A stretch of 64,000 bases of DNA, from contig SCTY01000026.1 in the NCBI GenBank assembly GCA_004297625.1, forward strand, positions 62,001 through 126,000, written 5' to 3'. Position numbers and translations under genes: made by a program. Under the pieces are notes generated by a model. The model searched no databases. It was not told the DNA's origin and was given only the letters and a program-made list of their open reading frames with translations. This DNA is from Betaproteobacteria bacterium. GTDB taxonomy: Bacteria > Pseudomonadota > Gammaproteobacteria > Burkholderiales > SG8-39. Each line of letters begins with the position of its first letter. The stretch's first letter is position 1. This document shows, piece after piece, positions 40,243-48,969 of this stretch.

Positions 40243-40348
40243 CCTGCCCTCTGTTAGATAGCGGCAAGGAAACGAAATGGCGCAGCCGCTCGTTGGAATA
40301 AGAATCCTGGGCGCCTGAGCAGCTGAGCCACAACCCTTACAGTGCATG

Positions 40349-40368
40349 TTGGGACATTCTTGGGACAC
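40349..40368. repeat. tandem TTGGGACAY repeats, candidate integrase arm-type sites
   Basis: TTGGGACAT-TC-TTGGGACAC, ~118 bp left of the tRNA-fragment repeat; a related GTGGGACAC is at 40591-40599. Confidence 0.4.
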
Positions 40369-40485
40369 TAGCGCACAACAACTAGAAAAACTCACCAGCA
40401 CTCGCGAGCATCGGGAGGCAGCCAAATATCTAATTCATCTACTCCCGAATGCTGCCGTTTTCGCTAATCCAGGGAAAGAAAACAC

Positions 40486-40530
40486 CTCATAATCCCTTGG
40501 TCCTTGGTTCGAATCCAAGCCGGCCCACCA
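40486..40530 (+). repeat. att-like direct repeat: 45 bp of the tRNA 3' half (internal island junction)
   Basis: ctcataatcccttggtccTtggttcgaatccaAgccggcccacca; matches tRNA 8316-8360 except two substitutions that keep the T-stem paired. Confidence 0.93.
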
Positions 40531-41176
40531 GTTTTTTCCCTCTAGAAGTCGACTCCGCTTGCTGCTCGCGCAGCAGGCTTTTTCGTGTTCGTGGGACACT
40601 TTTCGGCCATTAGTCCAAAGAGGTCGAAAAAAGCACGCGATGACCCATCCCTCTGAGAGTATTGCGGGCGACTGGCTGACCACTCGTTAGAGCGTCATAG
40701 ATACAGGAGCAACAGGACGAGCATCTCCTCTCGGGCCGCACGGAGCTTCAACACTCGGTGCTGGACAGCATTCCGCGGCTTCAATTTTTCCGGCCGAAGC
40801 AATCCAAGAAAAATATCAAACGGGTTGCCGGTACCCCAGAAGTTGCTCTTCCTTGATCAGGCGGTCCTCACGCAATCTTCTAGTGCATCCCGAGGCGTTA
40901 GGCCAAGGGCCAGGAACAAGGGGCTGCTGCGCGCGGCGGCACGGCAACGGGAACGACGTTGGCAAACGAATGCTGCGGAATAGACGAGAGAAACCAAGTT
41001 CTCGAAATATTTGACCCCGGTTAATTATGTCGTAGTGCGAATAATGGTTATTCGGAAATCGAGAATTGTGATGTCAATATCCCGATGCTATGGTGCCTTC
41101 ATCGAGGCGAACCTAGAGGGACAGCCCCTACGTGCCCGAGTAATTCGCACGACAATCAAACGGAGGGTGGGACGCC

Positions 41177-42202
41177 ATGAAGACATCGATACAAGCACCG
41201 CCAAAACTCTACTCCGACGAGCGTCTGCGTGAACTCGCAGACGGCTCGTGGATAAAGCCGTTCAGGCAGCAGTACCCGCTAGCGACTACGCTTCCTGCAG
41301 AGGCAGACAACGTCCACCTGCGCGGCGCGATCGATATGCATGTGCACGCGGATCCCTGCATGCTTGCCACGCGTAGTCAGGATTTCACAGACGTGGCGAT
41401 CGGCGCCGCGCACGCGGGCCTGCGCGCCGTGGTGCGTAAAGATCACTTCCAATCCACCGTAGGCGAGGCCTATGCCGTTCAGCGCCACATCGACGACTTG
41501 GTGACGCGGGGAGCGCTGCCACGTCGCATTGAGGTCTATGGCGGGATACCGGTAGGCTCCCTTGACATAGTTCCCATGCAGCGCGCGCTGCGATTCTCGG
41601 CCTTCAAGATGATCTGGCTGAATTCGGTCGGCGGGGAGCGCTTGGTCGATGGCGGACGCGTGTGCCCGGAGGCGGAACGCATTATTGCCTTGGCGGCCGA
41701 GCACAGGCGTGGTCTGAACCTTGGGGCGCCCAACCACAGCGCCCAACAATACCAAGGTGTTGGTGACTATGAAGGGCTGGCGCCCGTTGTGGAGAAGATC
41801 AAGAAATTGGGCGCTTTGGCTGTGTTGGACCACCCCCTGAGTTCGCTGACGATTGATGAGATAGCCAAACTTGTGGGTGATGGCGTTTACGCGGGGTTGT
41901 TCTGCCATCCTTCCTTACCAAGCGTGGCCAAGGGAGCAGTCGCGGACCCGCTTCGCACACTTGAGCTACTGCGGCGTATTGGCGCCGAGCAGTGCATCAT
42001 CGCCAGCGATGTCGGGATGGTTCTGGAGCCTACGCAACTCGAAGCCATGCGACTGATGGTGCGGCTGCTCCTGGTGTTGGGATCTACCGCTGCGCAGATA
42101 GACGTCATGCTAAAGCACAACCCGGCACGACTCCTCGGACTTGAGGCGAGCCAACCTGCTGAGGATCTACGCTCTACGACATTGGCGGAGGTGGCGCGGT
42201 AA
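41177..42202 (+). CDS. DUF6282/amidohydrolase-like protein (metal-binding HxH present)
   Basis: LRGAIDMHVHADPCMLATRSQDFTDVAIGAAHAGLRAVVRKDHFQST. Confidence 0.75.
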   Translation: MKTSIQAPPKLYSDERLRELADGSWIKPFRQQYPLATTLPAEADNVHLRGAIDMHVHADPCMLATRSQDFTDVAIGAAHAGLRAVVRKDHFQSTVGEAYAVQRHIDDLVTRGALPRRIEVYGGIPVGSLDIVPMQRALRFSAFKMIWLNSVGGERLVDGGRVCPEAERIIALAAEHRRGLNLGAPNHSAQQYQGVGDYEGLAPVVEKIKKLGALAVLDHPLSSLTIDEIAKLVGDGVYAGLFCHPSLPSVAKGAVADPLRTLELLRRIGAEQCIIASDVGMVLEPTQLEAMRLMVRLLLVLGSTAAQIDVMLKHNPARLLGLEASQPAEDLRSTTLAEVAR

Positions 42203-42257
42203 TCGAATCGATGAACGGCAAACGGTACGCAAATGCTTTGAAAAGGAAGGAGTGACT

Positions 42258-43211
42258 ATGAAAACCATCCTGGCCTTAATGCTGGTGTTTGGCGTGATCG
42301 CAGCGCCGGGAGCGTCAGCACAGGGATATCCCAACAAGCCGATTCGACTCATCGTTCCAGTTCCGGCGGGCGGTGCGACGGACATGCTGGCGCGTCGAGT
42401 CGCCGAGAAGATATCGCTCGGTGTTCCCGTCTTGGTAGAGAACAAGGCGGGCGCTGGCGCGCGCATTGCTTCCCAGTACGTGGCCCAGTCCCAGCCCGAT
42501 GGCTACACGTTGCTGATGGCTGGTTCCACGCATTCCATCAATAACTCCCTTTTCAAGAATGTCCCGTATGACGCCGTTCGCAGCTTCACCCCCATCTCGC
42601 TGATCGGCACGTTCCCGATGGTTCTCCTCGTGCACCCTTCCGTTCCAGTGAAGAACTACCGGGAGTTCGCGGCCTACGCGAAGTCGAATCCTGAAAAGAT
42701 CAAGTGCGGCGGGGTCCCCGGGGGCGCAAACCATCTCGCCATTGAACTACTTATGTCCAAGGCAGGCATAAAGTTTTTGCAAGTTCCCTACAAGGGTGAC
42801 GCGCCGATGCTCACGGACCTGATGGGCGGCCACATCGATTGCGTGATCATCATTACGACCACCGTTCTGAGCGGCATCAAAGAGGGGAAGTTCAAGGCTT
42901 TGGCAGTGACTGGCCTCAAGCGGCTGCCAATTCTGCCGGACGTACCGACCTTGGATGAACTCGGCCTTACCGGTTACCAGGCTGGATCTTGGAGTGGAGT
43001 CTTCGCACCGGCCAGTACGCCGCCCGCGGTAGTTAAGGCACTGGCCGATCAATTTATTCACGCAGCGCGTGAGCCAAGCGTGAATCAGTATCTGTCCAGC
43101 CTGGGGGTGGATATGGTCGCAAGCGGTCCGGAGGGACTGCGCGAATTTCTCGCCGACGAGATTGCGCGCTGGAAAGCGGTGATTACCTCGGCAAAGATCG
43201 TCGTCGAATAA
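42258..43211 (+). CDS. Bug/TctC-family substrate-binding protein 3
   Basis: YPNKPIRLIVPVPAGGATDMLARRVAEKIS...ENKAGAGARIASQYVAQSQPDGYTLLMAGS. Confidence 0.93.
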   Translation: MKTILALMLVFGVIAAPGASAQGYPNKPIRLIVPVPAGGATDMLARRVAEKISLGVPVLVENKAGAGARIASQYVAQSQPDGYTLLMAGSTHSINNSLFKNVPYDAVRSFTPISLIGTFPMVLLVHPSVPVKNYREFAAYAKSNPEKIKCGGVPGGANHLAIELLMSKAGIKFLQVPYKGDAPMLTDLMGGHIDCVIIITTTVLSGIKEGKFKALAVTGLKRLPILPDVPTLDELGLTGYQAGSWSGVFAPASTPPAVVKALADQFIHAAREPSVNQYLSSLGVDMVASGPEGLREFLADEIARWKAVITSAKIVVE

Positions 43212-43392
43212 CGCCTGAGCCTTGCGTTCCGACGGTAACTGAAGTGCAGAACGAGGCTGTCCGAATTCTTGAGTTCGCGGCGGCTGGCATCGTACGACGC
43301 GCTGGTAGAGCGTGGTGACGGTTCGCTCGAATGGCTCCGTACCAAGCGCGCGCGGCATGGTTCACCGGAATTCGCTTCTATGAGCCGTCCCT

Positions 43393-43890
43393 ATGGAAAA
43401 CGCCGTCCACAGATTAGTCGATCCGGAGGAATTCAAGACAGGGATGCGCAGCCTCGCCGGGGCTGTGAACATCGTCACCTCAATGTACGCAGGATGCCGT
43501 TACGGCATGACCGCGACAGCCGTATGCTCGGTGAGCGTCGCACCGCCGACCGTGCTGGTGTGTGTGAACCGCAATGCGAAGACACACGCTGCGATAGAGA
43601 AAGCCGGCGCGTTCTGCGTCAATGTGCTGCGCGACGAACAGTGCGAGCTGTCGATTGCGTTCAGCGGCGCGCAGAGCGGCGAGGTGCGCTTCCGCATCGC
43701 CGAATGGTCGGAACTCGCTACCGGCTCGCCGGTGCTTGTATGCTCGCTGGTCAGCCTGGATTGCCGCGTGATAAAGAAGGTTACGCACGGCACGCATACC
43801 ATCTTCCTGGGAGCGGTCGAGCAGATCCTTTTCGGCGAGAAGGGAAGACCCCTGCTATATGTGGAAGGCAAGCACGCCAAGATCGCATGA
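43393..43890 (+). CDS. flavin reductase-like domain protein
   Basis: FKTGMRSLAGAVNIVTSMYAGCRYGMTATAVCSVSVAPPTVLVCVNRNAKTHAAIEKAGAFCVNVL. Confidence 0.88.
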   Translation: MENAVHRLVDPEEFKTGMRSLAGAVNIVTSMYAGCRYGMTATAVCSVSVAPPTVLVCVNRNAKTHAAIEKAGAFCVNVLRDEQCELSIAFSGAQSGEVRFRIAEWSELATGSPVLVCSLVSLDCRVIKKVTHGTHTIFLGAVEQILFGEKGRPLLYVEGKHAKIA

Positions 43891-43973
43891 TAGGCTGCAG
43901 CGGGTGTAGTACTTCTCGATGCAGTCTGGTCTAACAAGCGCTATAGCGATTTTTCTCTTGAAGGGAAATCATC

Positions 43974-44360
43974 ATGTCGAGGGAAGCAATTACTGCGGCC
44001 GGTGCACCTCAGCCGAAAGTGCCGTTGTCACAGGCAATACGTGCCAATGGTTTTGTCTTCGTGTCGGGGATGGTCAGTCGCGATCCAGCGACGGGTAAAG
44101 TCGCAGGAAGCGAGATTCGCGAGCAGACCAAGCGCACCTTGGAGAATATCAAGAGCGTGCTTCAAGCCGCGGGCACGTCGCTCAGCAATGGTGTTCGCGT
44201 GACGGTCTTTCTCAAAGATCGGAAGGATTTCCCTGGATTCAATGAGGTTTACGGGACCTACTTTCCTGTGTCACCTCCGGCGAGGGCAGTCGTTCAGGCT
44301 GCGGATTTCATGGTGCCGGGAATCCTGGTGGAAATCGAATTCACGGCTGTAATGCCTTAG
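43974..44360 (+). CDS. RidA/YjgF/YER057c/UK114 family protein
   Basis: PLSQAIRANGFVFVSGMVSRDPATGKV...TKRTLENIKSVLQAAGTSLSNGVRVTVFLKDRKDFPGFNEVYGTYFP...PARAVVQAADFMVPGILVEIEFTA. Confidence 0.93.
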   Translation: MSREAITAAGAPQPKVPLSQAIRANGFVFVSGMVSRDPATGKVAGSEIREQTKRTLENIKSVLQAAGTSLSNGVRVTVFLKDRKDFPGFNEVYGTYFPVSPPARAVVQAADFMVPGILVEIEFTAVMP

Positions 44361-44537
44361 CAAATCAAGTCCAACGCAACGCAGATCTGCAGAGTCAGTT
44401 GGCCTCCGTCGATCTTCCCTCTCCGCCCCGCGCGCATGCGTTGACGGCTCTGGCTGCCGGACACGATACTTTCCAGTTCGGCGAATCACGCGAGACAAGG
44501 CGCGGAAGACGCCGTACTTCTTACATACGGCCTGCCA

Positions 44538-45509
44538 ATGGAACGACGCCTCGATCAGCTCGATTTTCGATTGCTAAAGGCATTTCTGGCGATCTACAAG
44601 CATCGGCATATCGGTCGTGCGGCGGACAGCATGGGACTGTCCCAACCTACGATGTCCATGCAGTTAGCGAAGCTTCGTCAAATTTTCAGCGATGCTCTGT
44701 TCATTCGCGGCGCGCAGGGCATGCAGCCGACTCGGCGCGGGAATGAGTTGGCGGAGCCAATAAGAGCGGCGCTGACGGCCCTAGAGTTCGCTATCAAGGC
44801 ACGGCAGAAATTTGAGCCGATGCAATCCAGACGAAAATTTATCGTCTATATGTCAGATTTGGGACAAGGGACGATACTGCGCAGGCTGGTGGCAAGGATC
44901 GAGCGTTCCGCACCCAGCGTCTGGGTCAATGTAGTGACTCAGTGGGACGACACATTGGCTGATCGTCTTGACGACGGAACGATTGACATCGCTTACGGCT
45001 GGATCCCGCAGCTAAAGGGGCGTAAGGCGAGCGTCCTCCTTTTCAAGGAGACTTACGTCGGCTTACGACATGGGGGGCAATCGTCGACGTCACGCAGAAG
45101 CCGGGGCAATGAGAAGCCGATGCCACGCTACGCGCTAGCGGGATTACCTGGCACGGCCCATCAGAGTGTCTTGGAACGGTTCAGACGCCATGGCATCGAA
45201 CCGATGCTGACCGTTCCAAACCTCTCAATACTACCTGACGCTATAGCGAGTAGTGGACTGACCGCAATCGTCACGACGCATCTAGCCCATTCGTTCGTAA
45301 CGAAACCCGATTCGAACTATGTGATAGTAAATCCTCCCTTCAGACTTCCCGTTTTGAGCATCCGAATGCACTGGTCCTCAAGAACATACCGAGATGAAGG
45401 AATTGACTGGTTACGCCGCGAAATGATGGCCTGCGTCAACGAATATCTGGAGGCGCGCCAAAGTTGGAGAAAAGTGGTTCCAGAAATTCAGGCAGCCCGG
45501 CAAGGGTAG
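44538..45509 (+). CDS. LysR-family transcriptional regulator
   Basis: QLDFRLLKAFLAIYKHRHIGRAADSMGLSQPTMSMQLAKLRQIFSDALFIRGAQGMQPTRRGNEL. Confidence 0.93.
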   Translation: MERRLDQLDFRLLKAFLAIYKHRHIGRAADSMGLSQPTMSMQLAKLRQIFSDALFIRGAQGMQPTRRGNELAEPIRAALTALEFAIKARQKFEPMQSRRKFIVYMSDLGQGTILRRLVARIERSAPSVWVNVVTQWDDTLADRLDDGTIDIAYGWIPQLKGRKASVLLFKETYVGLRHGGQSSTSRRSRGNEKPMPRYALAGLPGTAHQSVLERFRRHGIEPMLTVPNLSILPDAIASSGLTAIVTTHLAHSFVTKPDSNYVIVNPPFRLPVLSIRMHWSSRTYRDEGIDWLRREMMACVNEYLEARQSWRKVVPEIQAARQG

Positions 45510-45665
45510 GAACTCCCCGCGTGCTTCGGAAAAAGCGCCCGAAGGTACGCTACGCACACGTTGCGCGACGCGCCGTGCGGCCGACCCCGGGGGCCGAGCG
45601 CTCCAAAGACCTCTTCACCTAGAAGCCGCGCCAACCGATGGGAAAATAGAATAAGGGCATCGAAA

Positions 45666-46640
45666 ATGAAAATCGCTGTATTGGACGACTATCAGGACGT
45701 ATTCCGCACGCTCAAGTGCCAGGCGAGACTCCAGGGGCACGAGGTCACGGCTTATCGCGACCCGGTCAAGGATCCCGCCAAGCTTGCGGAGCGGCTGAAT
45801 GGCGCGGATGCCGTGATCCTGCTGCAACAGCGAACGCCATTTCCGCGAGACGCAGTGGAGAAGGTCAACACCTTGAAGGTGATCGGTCAGACCGGACGCA
45901 ACGTCAACCACATCGACGTGGCGGCTTGCACAGAGAAGGGAATCCTGGTGTGCGGTTCGGGGGTGGGGCTTCCCAACCATACCGCAGAGTTGACGTGGGG
46001 CCTGATTTTTTCGTCGCTGCGTCATATTCCAGAGGAAGTGCAGCGCTTCAAAGCGGGGCAATGGCAGACGACCTTAGGTACTACCGTCGTGGGAAAGACA
46101 CTCGGCGTCTACGCTTACGGCCGGATCGGCAATATCGTCGCAAAGGTGGGCCGCGCATTCGGCATGCGCGTGCTCTGCTGGGGCCGCGAAGGCTCGACCA
46201 GCCGGGCGCGCGCGGACGGCTACGAGATCGCCCCGAGTCGGGAATCCTTCTTTGAAAGCACCGACATCGTTAGCCTGCATCTGCCGCTGAACAAGGAAAC
46301 TCGCGGCATCGTCAGATATTCCGATTTGGCACGCATGAAGCCGACGGCACTGATCGTCAACACCAGCCGTGCATTGATCATCGAGGAAGGTGCGCTCGTG
46401 AAGGCACTCAATGAAGGTCACCCCGGTTTCGGCGCGGTCGACGTTTATGAAGACGAGCCTGTCCTCAACGCTAGCCACCCGCTGCTCACGATGGACAACG
46501 TGCTTTGCACGCCGCACCTCGGCTATGTGGACCGGGATACCTACGAGCAATATTACGGCGCGGCGATAGACAATGTGCTCGCCTTTGCGGAAGGCAAGCC
46601 GATTAACGTCATCAATCCCGAGGTACTCAAAAAGCCGTGA
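45666..46640 (+). CDS. D-2-hydroxyacid dehydrogenase (NAD-binding)
   Basis: QTGRNVNHIDVAACTEKGILVCGSG...VVGKTLGVYAYGRIGNIVAKVGRAFGMRVLCWG...GFGAVDVYEDEPVLNASHPLLTMDNVLCTPHLGYVDRD. Confidence 0.92.
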   Translation: MKIAVLDDYQDVFRTLKCQARLQGHEVTAYRDPVKDPAKLAERLNGADAVILLQQRTPFPRDAVEKVNTLKVIGQTGRNVNHIDVAACTEKGILVCGSGVGLPNHTAELTWGLIFSSLRHIPEEVQRFKAGQWQTTLGTTVVGKTLGVYAYGRIGNIVAKVGRAFGMRVLCWGREGSTSRARADGYEIAPSRESFFESTDIVSLHLPLNKETRGIVRYSDLARMKPTALIVNTSRALIIEEGALVKALNEGHPGFGAVDVYEDEPVLNASHPLLTMDNVLCTPHLGYVDRDTYEQYYGAAIDNVLAFAEGKPINVINPEVLKKP

Positions 46641-46732
46641 ATCTGCGCGCGACTTACCATTCGTGCAGCCGTTGATCAATTTCATTTACCCTAAGGTCTT
46701 GCCGCTAGCGCTACGCCTCGCAAGATTAAAGG

Positions 46733-46777
46733 CTCATAGTTCCTTGGTCCCTGGTTCGAATCCAGGCCGGCCCACCA
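46733..46777 (+). repeat. att-like direct repeat: 45 bp of the tRNA 3' half (right island boundary)
   Basis: ctcatagttccttggtccctggttcgaatccaggccggcccacca; differs from 8316-8360 only next to the anticodon (ATC to GTT region). Confidence 0.93.
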
Positions 46778-46829
46778 AAGTTTTCAGAGTCGTGTCAACG
46801 GGCTGGCCTCCCCGCTCGTTAAGCGTGAA

Positions 46830-47066
46830 ATGGCGGATCTGGTCTACCGGCGGTCAGTGGAAATGGCGGCCACAATTCTCGGCAGCCATGAACGCGTCGC
46901 GCAGTTTCTCGGCACCACCGCCGACGTGGTGGCAAGCTGGGCCGCCGGAAGGGGCGACCCGCCAGTGGGTTTCCTTGTGCGCCTCGTCGAGCTGATCGAG
47001 CAGAACACGGTAAAAGCGGCGCGCACTGCTACCGCCGGCCGATCGAGGCGCGACGAGACGACCTAG
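46830..47066 (+). CDS. small hypothetical protein, HTH-like
   Basis: AATILGSHERVAQFLGTTADVVASWAAGRGDPPVGFLVRLVELI resembles a short helix-turn-helix. Confidence 0.5.
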   Translation: MADLVYRRSVEMAATILGSHERVAQFLGTTADVVASWAAGRGDPPVGFLVRLVELIEQNTVKAARTATAGRSRRDETT

Positions 47067-47067
47067 C

Positions 47068-47532
47068 TCAGTACCGCGAGCCGTCCTTGCGCAGGAACTC
47101 CCATTTGCCGCTTGCCCCGAGCACGGCCTGTAGGTCCTCGTCCGGATAGAAGCCTGCGTCGCCGGGGGTGCGGTCGCCGACCTCGAGGTACACGACGTCC
47201 CTGTCGGAGCGGTTGACGAGGCAATGGCCATCCGGATGGCCGGCCTTGAAGCCGGCGCACATACCGGGGGAGAGAACCGTTTCCCCGGAGTCGGTGAGCA
47301 GCGTGGGGTTGCCTTCCAGCACGTAGATGAACTCGTCCTGGCGTGTGTGCCAGTGGCGCAGCGCCGATAGGGCGCCCGGCTTCAGCGTGGTGAGGTTGAC
47401 GCCGAAATTGATGAGGTCGAAGAGATCGCCGAGCGGGCGCTTTATGCGGCCTGCCATGCGCGAGGCGAACGGCTCCGGATAATTCGTCGGCTTCGTTCGA
47501 GGCGCAGCCGATGCGGCGATGATGGGCTTCAT
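47068..47532 (-). CDS. cupin-domain protein
   Basis: ALRHWHTRQDEFIYVLEGNPTLLTDSGETVLSPGMCAGFKAGHPDGHCLVNRSDRDVVYLEVG. Confidence 0.88.
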   Translation of the reverse strand: MKPIIAASAAPRTKPTNYPEPFASRMAGRIKRPLGDLFDLINFGVNLTTLKPGALSALRHWHTRQDEFIYVLEGNPTLLTDSGETVLSPGMCAGFKAGHPDGHCLVNRSDRDVVYLEVGDRTPGDAGFYPDEDLQAVLGASGKWEFLRKDGSRY

Positions 47533-47631
47533 GGCGCGCGAGTATAGCCAGCACATGCATTCGCCGCGCTTATGCGTGAGCCGCAAAAAATCATTTGAAT
47601 GTGCCGATGGCTCCCGCTCTAATGCGCGCCT

Positions 47632-48870
47632 ATGGCCTCCCCCGACCGACGCCGCGCAATGCTCGTGCTGCTCGTGCTGAGCGGCCTCATCATTTCGATC
47701 TGCATGGGGCTGCGCCAGAGCCTCGGCCTTTTCATGCGGCCGATGACGCTCGAGCTCGGCATCTCGGCAGCGACCTTCGGCTTCTCCATCGCGCTGCAGA
47801 ACATCGTGTGGGGCCTGTCGCAGCCCTTCGTCGGCGCTGCCGCCGACCGCTACGGACCCCGGCCGGTGCTGATGATTACGGCGTTGGTTTATGCGGCCGG
47901 GCTGCTCCTCATGGGGTTCGCGAAGGCGGTGCCGGGCGGGCTGGAAGTCGCGGGTTTCCTCGCCGGTATTGGCACGGCGGGCACCGGCTTCGGCGTGCTC
48001 ATCGGTACGGTATCGCGCGCGACGCCGCCGGAGAAGCGCAGCCAGACGATCGGTATCGTGGCGGCGGCCGGCTCGCTCGGCACGATGGTGCTCGCGCCCA
48101 TCGGCCAGGGGCTCATCAACGGTCTGGGCTGGAAGGCGGCCATCGTCGCGTTCGCGGCGATCGCGGCCTCCATGGCGCTGATATCGCTGCCCATCCGCGA
48201 GCAGCCGCTCGCCGAAGGCAATTCCTCCGCGGTTAACCAGAATCTCGGAGAGGCGGTGCGCGACGCCATGGGGCACCGCGGCTACGTCTTCATGACGCTC
48301 GCGTTCTTCGCCTGCGGTTTCCAGCTCGTGTTCATTACCACGCACCTGCCCTCGTACCTCGCGCTCTGCGGCGTGGCGCCCGGGGTAGGCGCGAGCGCGC
48401 TCGCGCTCATCGGGCTGTTCAACACCGTCGGCACGTACCTGTTCGGACTGCTCGGCGCGCGCTACAGCCAGAAGCACCTGCTCGCGCTCATCTACCTCCT
48501 GCGCACGCTTTTCATCGTCGCCTTTCTCCTCGTGCCGGTGAGCGCGGCCTCCACGCTCGTGTTCGCCGCAGCCATGGGCTTCCTGTGGCTTGGGGTGGCG
48601 CCGCTCGTGAGCGGAATCATCGGCCGGGTGTTCGGCCTCGTGCACTTCAACACGCTCTACGGCATCGTGTTCCTGAGCCATCAGGTCGGCTCGTTCTTCG
48701 GCGCCTGGATGGGCGGCGTGGTGTACGACCGGATGGGGAACTACAACGCCGCCTGGGGCGCGCTCATCGTGATCGGGCTTGCGGCGTTCACGCTGCAGTG
48801 GCTGATGGACGAGCGTCCGCCCACCGAGCGCAGGCGCGCCGGCGCGGCTCGAGCGCTATTGCAGACCTAG
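47632..48870 (+). CDS. MFS transporter
   Basis: 12-TM pattern; MGLRQSLGLFMRPMTLELGISAATFGFSIALQNIVWGLSQPFVGAAADRYGPRPVL. Confidence 0.92.
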   Translation: MASPDRRRAMLVLLVLSGLIISICMGLRQSLGLFMRPMTLELGISAATFGFSIALQNIVWGLSQPFVGAAADRYGPRPVLMITALVYAAGLLLMGFAKAVPGGLEVAGFLAGIGTAGTGFGVLIGTVSRATPPEKRSQTIGIVAAAGSLGTMVLAPIGQGLINGLGWKAAIVAFAAIAASMALISLPIREQPLAEGNSSAVNQNLGEAVRDAMGHRGYVFMTLAFFACGFQLVFITTHLPSYLALCGVAPGVGASALALIGLFNTVGTYLFGLLGARYSQKHLLALIYLLRTLFIVAFLLVPVSAASTLVFAAAMGFLWLGVAPLVSGIIGRVFGLVHFNTLYGIVFLSHQVGSFFGAWMGGVVYDRMGNYNAAWGALIVIGLAAFTLQWLMDERPPTERRRAGAARALLQT

Positions 48871-48969
48871 CTCGCGCAAGGACTTACAGCGCGAACCGCG
48901 AAATGCGTCACAAAAGCTGGACTCGCCGATAAGGCTCAAGTAAATTGCGGCGAAGGGGGTGGGGTCGGG

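Larger units (their letters stand above)
8361..46777. mobile_element. composite tRNA-targeted genomic island region (two tandem islands, integrase not found)
   Basis: Bounded by the intact tRNA 3' end and direct repeats of its 3' 45 bp at 40486 and 46733; visibly lower GC; accessory catabolic cargo. Confidence 0.82.

Noticed and set aside
40435-40683. 82 aa minus-strand ORF containing WWAGLDSNQGPRDYE
   Set aside because: This peptide is the well-known spurious translation of a tRNA 3' half on the opposite strand; it confirms the tRNA fragment rather than a protein.
46830-47066. Excisionase or island regulator beside the right att site
   Set aside because: The short HTH-like protein lies outside the last tRNA repeat and in GC-rich core-like sequence, so it is more likely a host gene; kept only as a hypothetical CDS.
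47533-48681. N-terminal extension of the 537 aa minus-strand ORF upstream of the cupin
   Set aside because: Antisense to the MFS transporter; the cupin starts at MKPIIAAS (47532).
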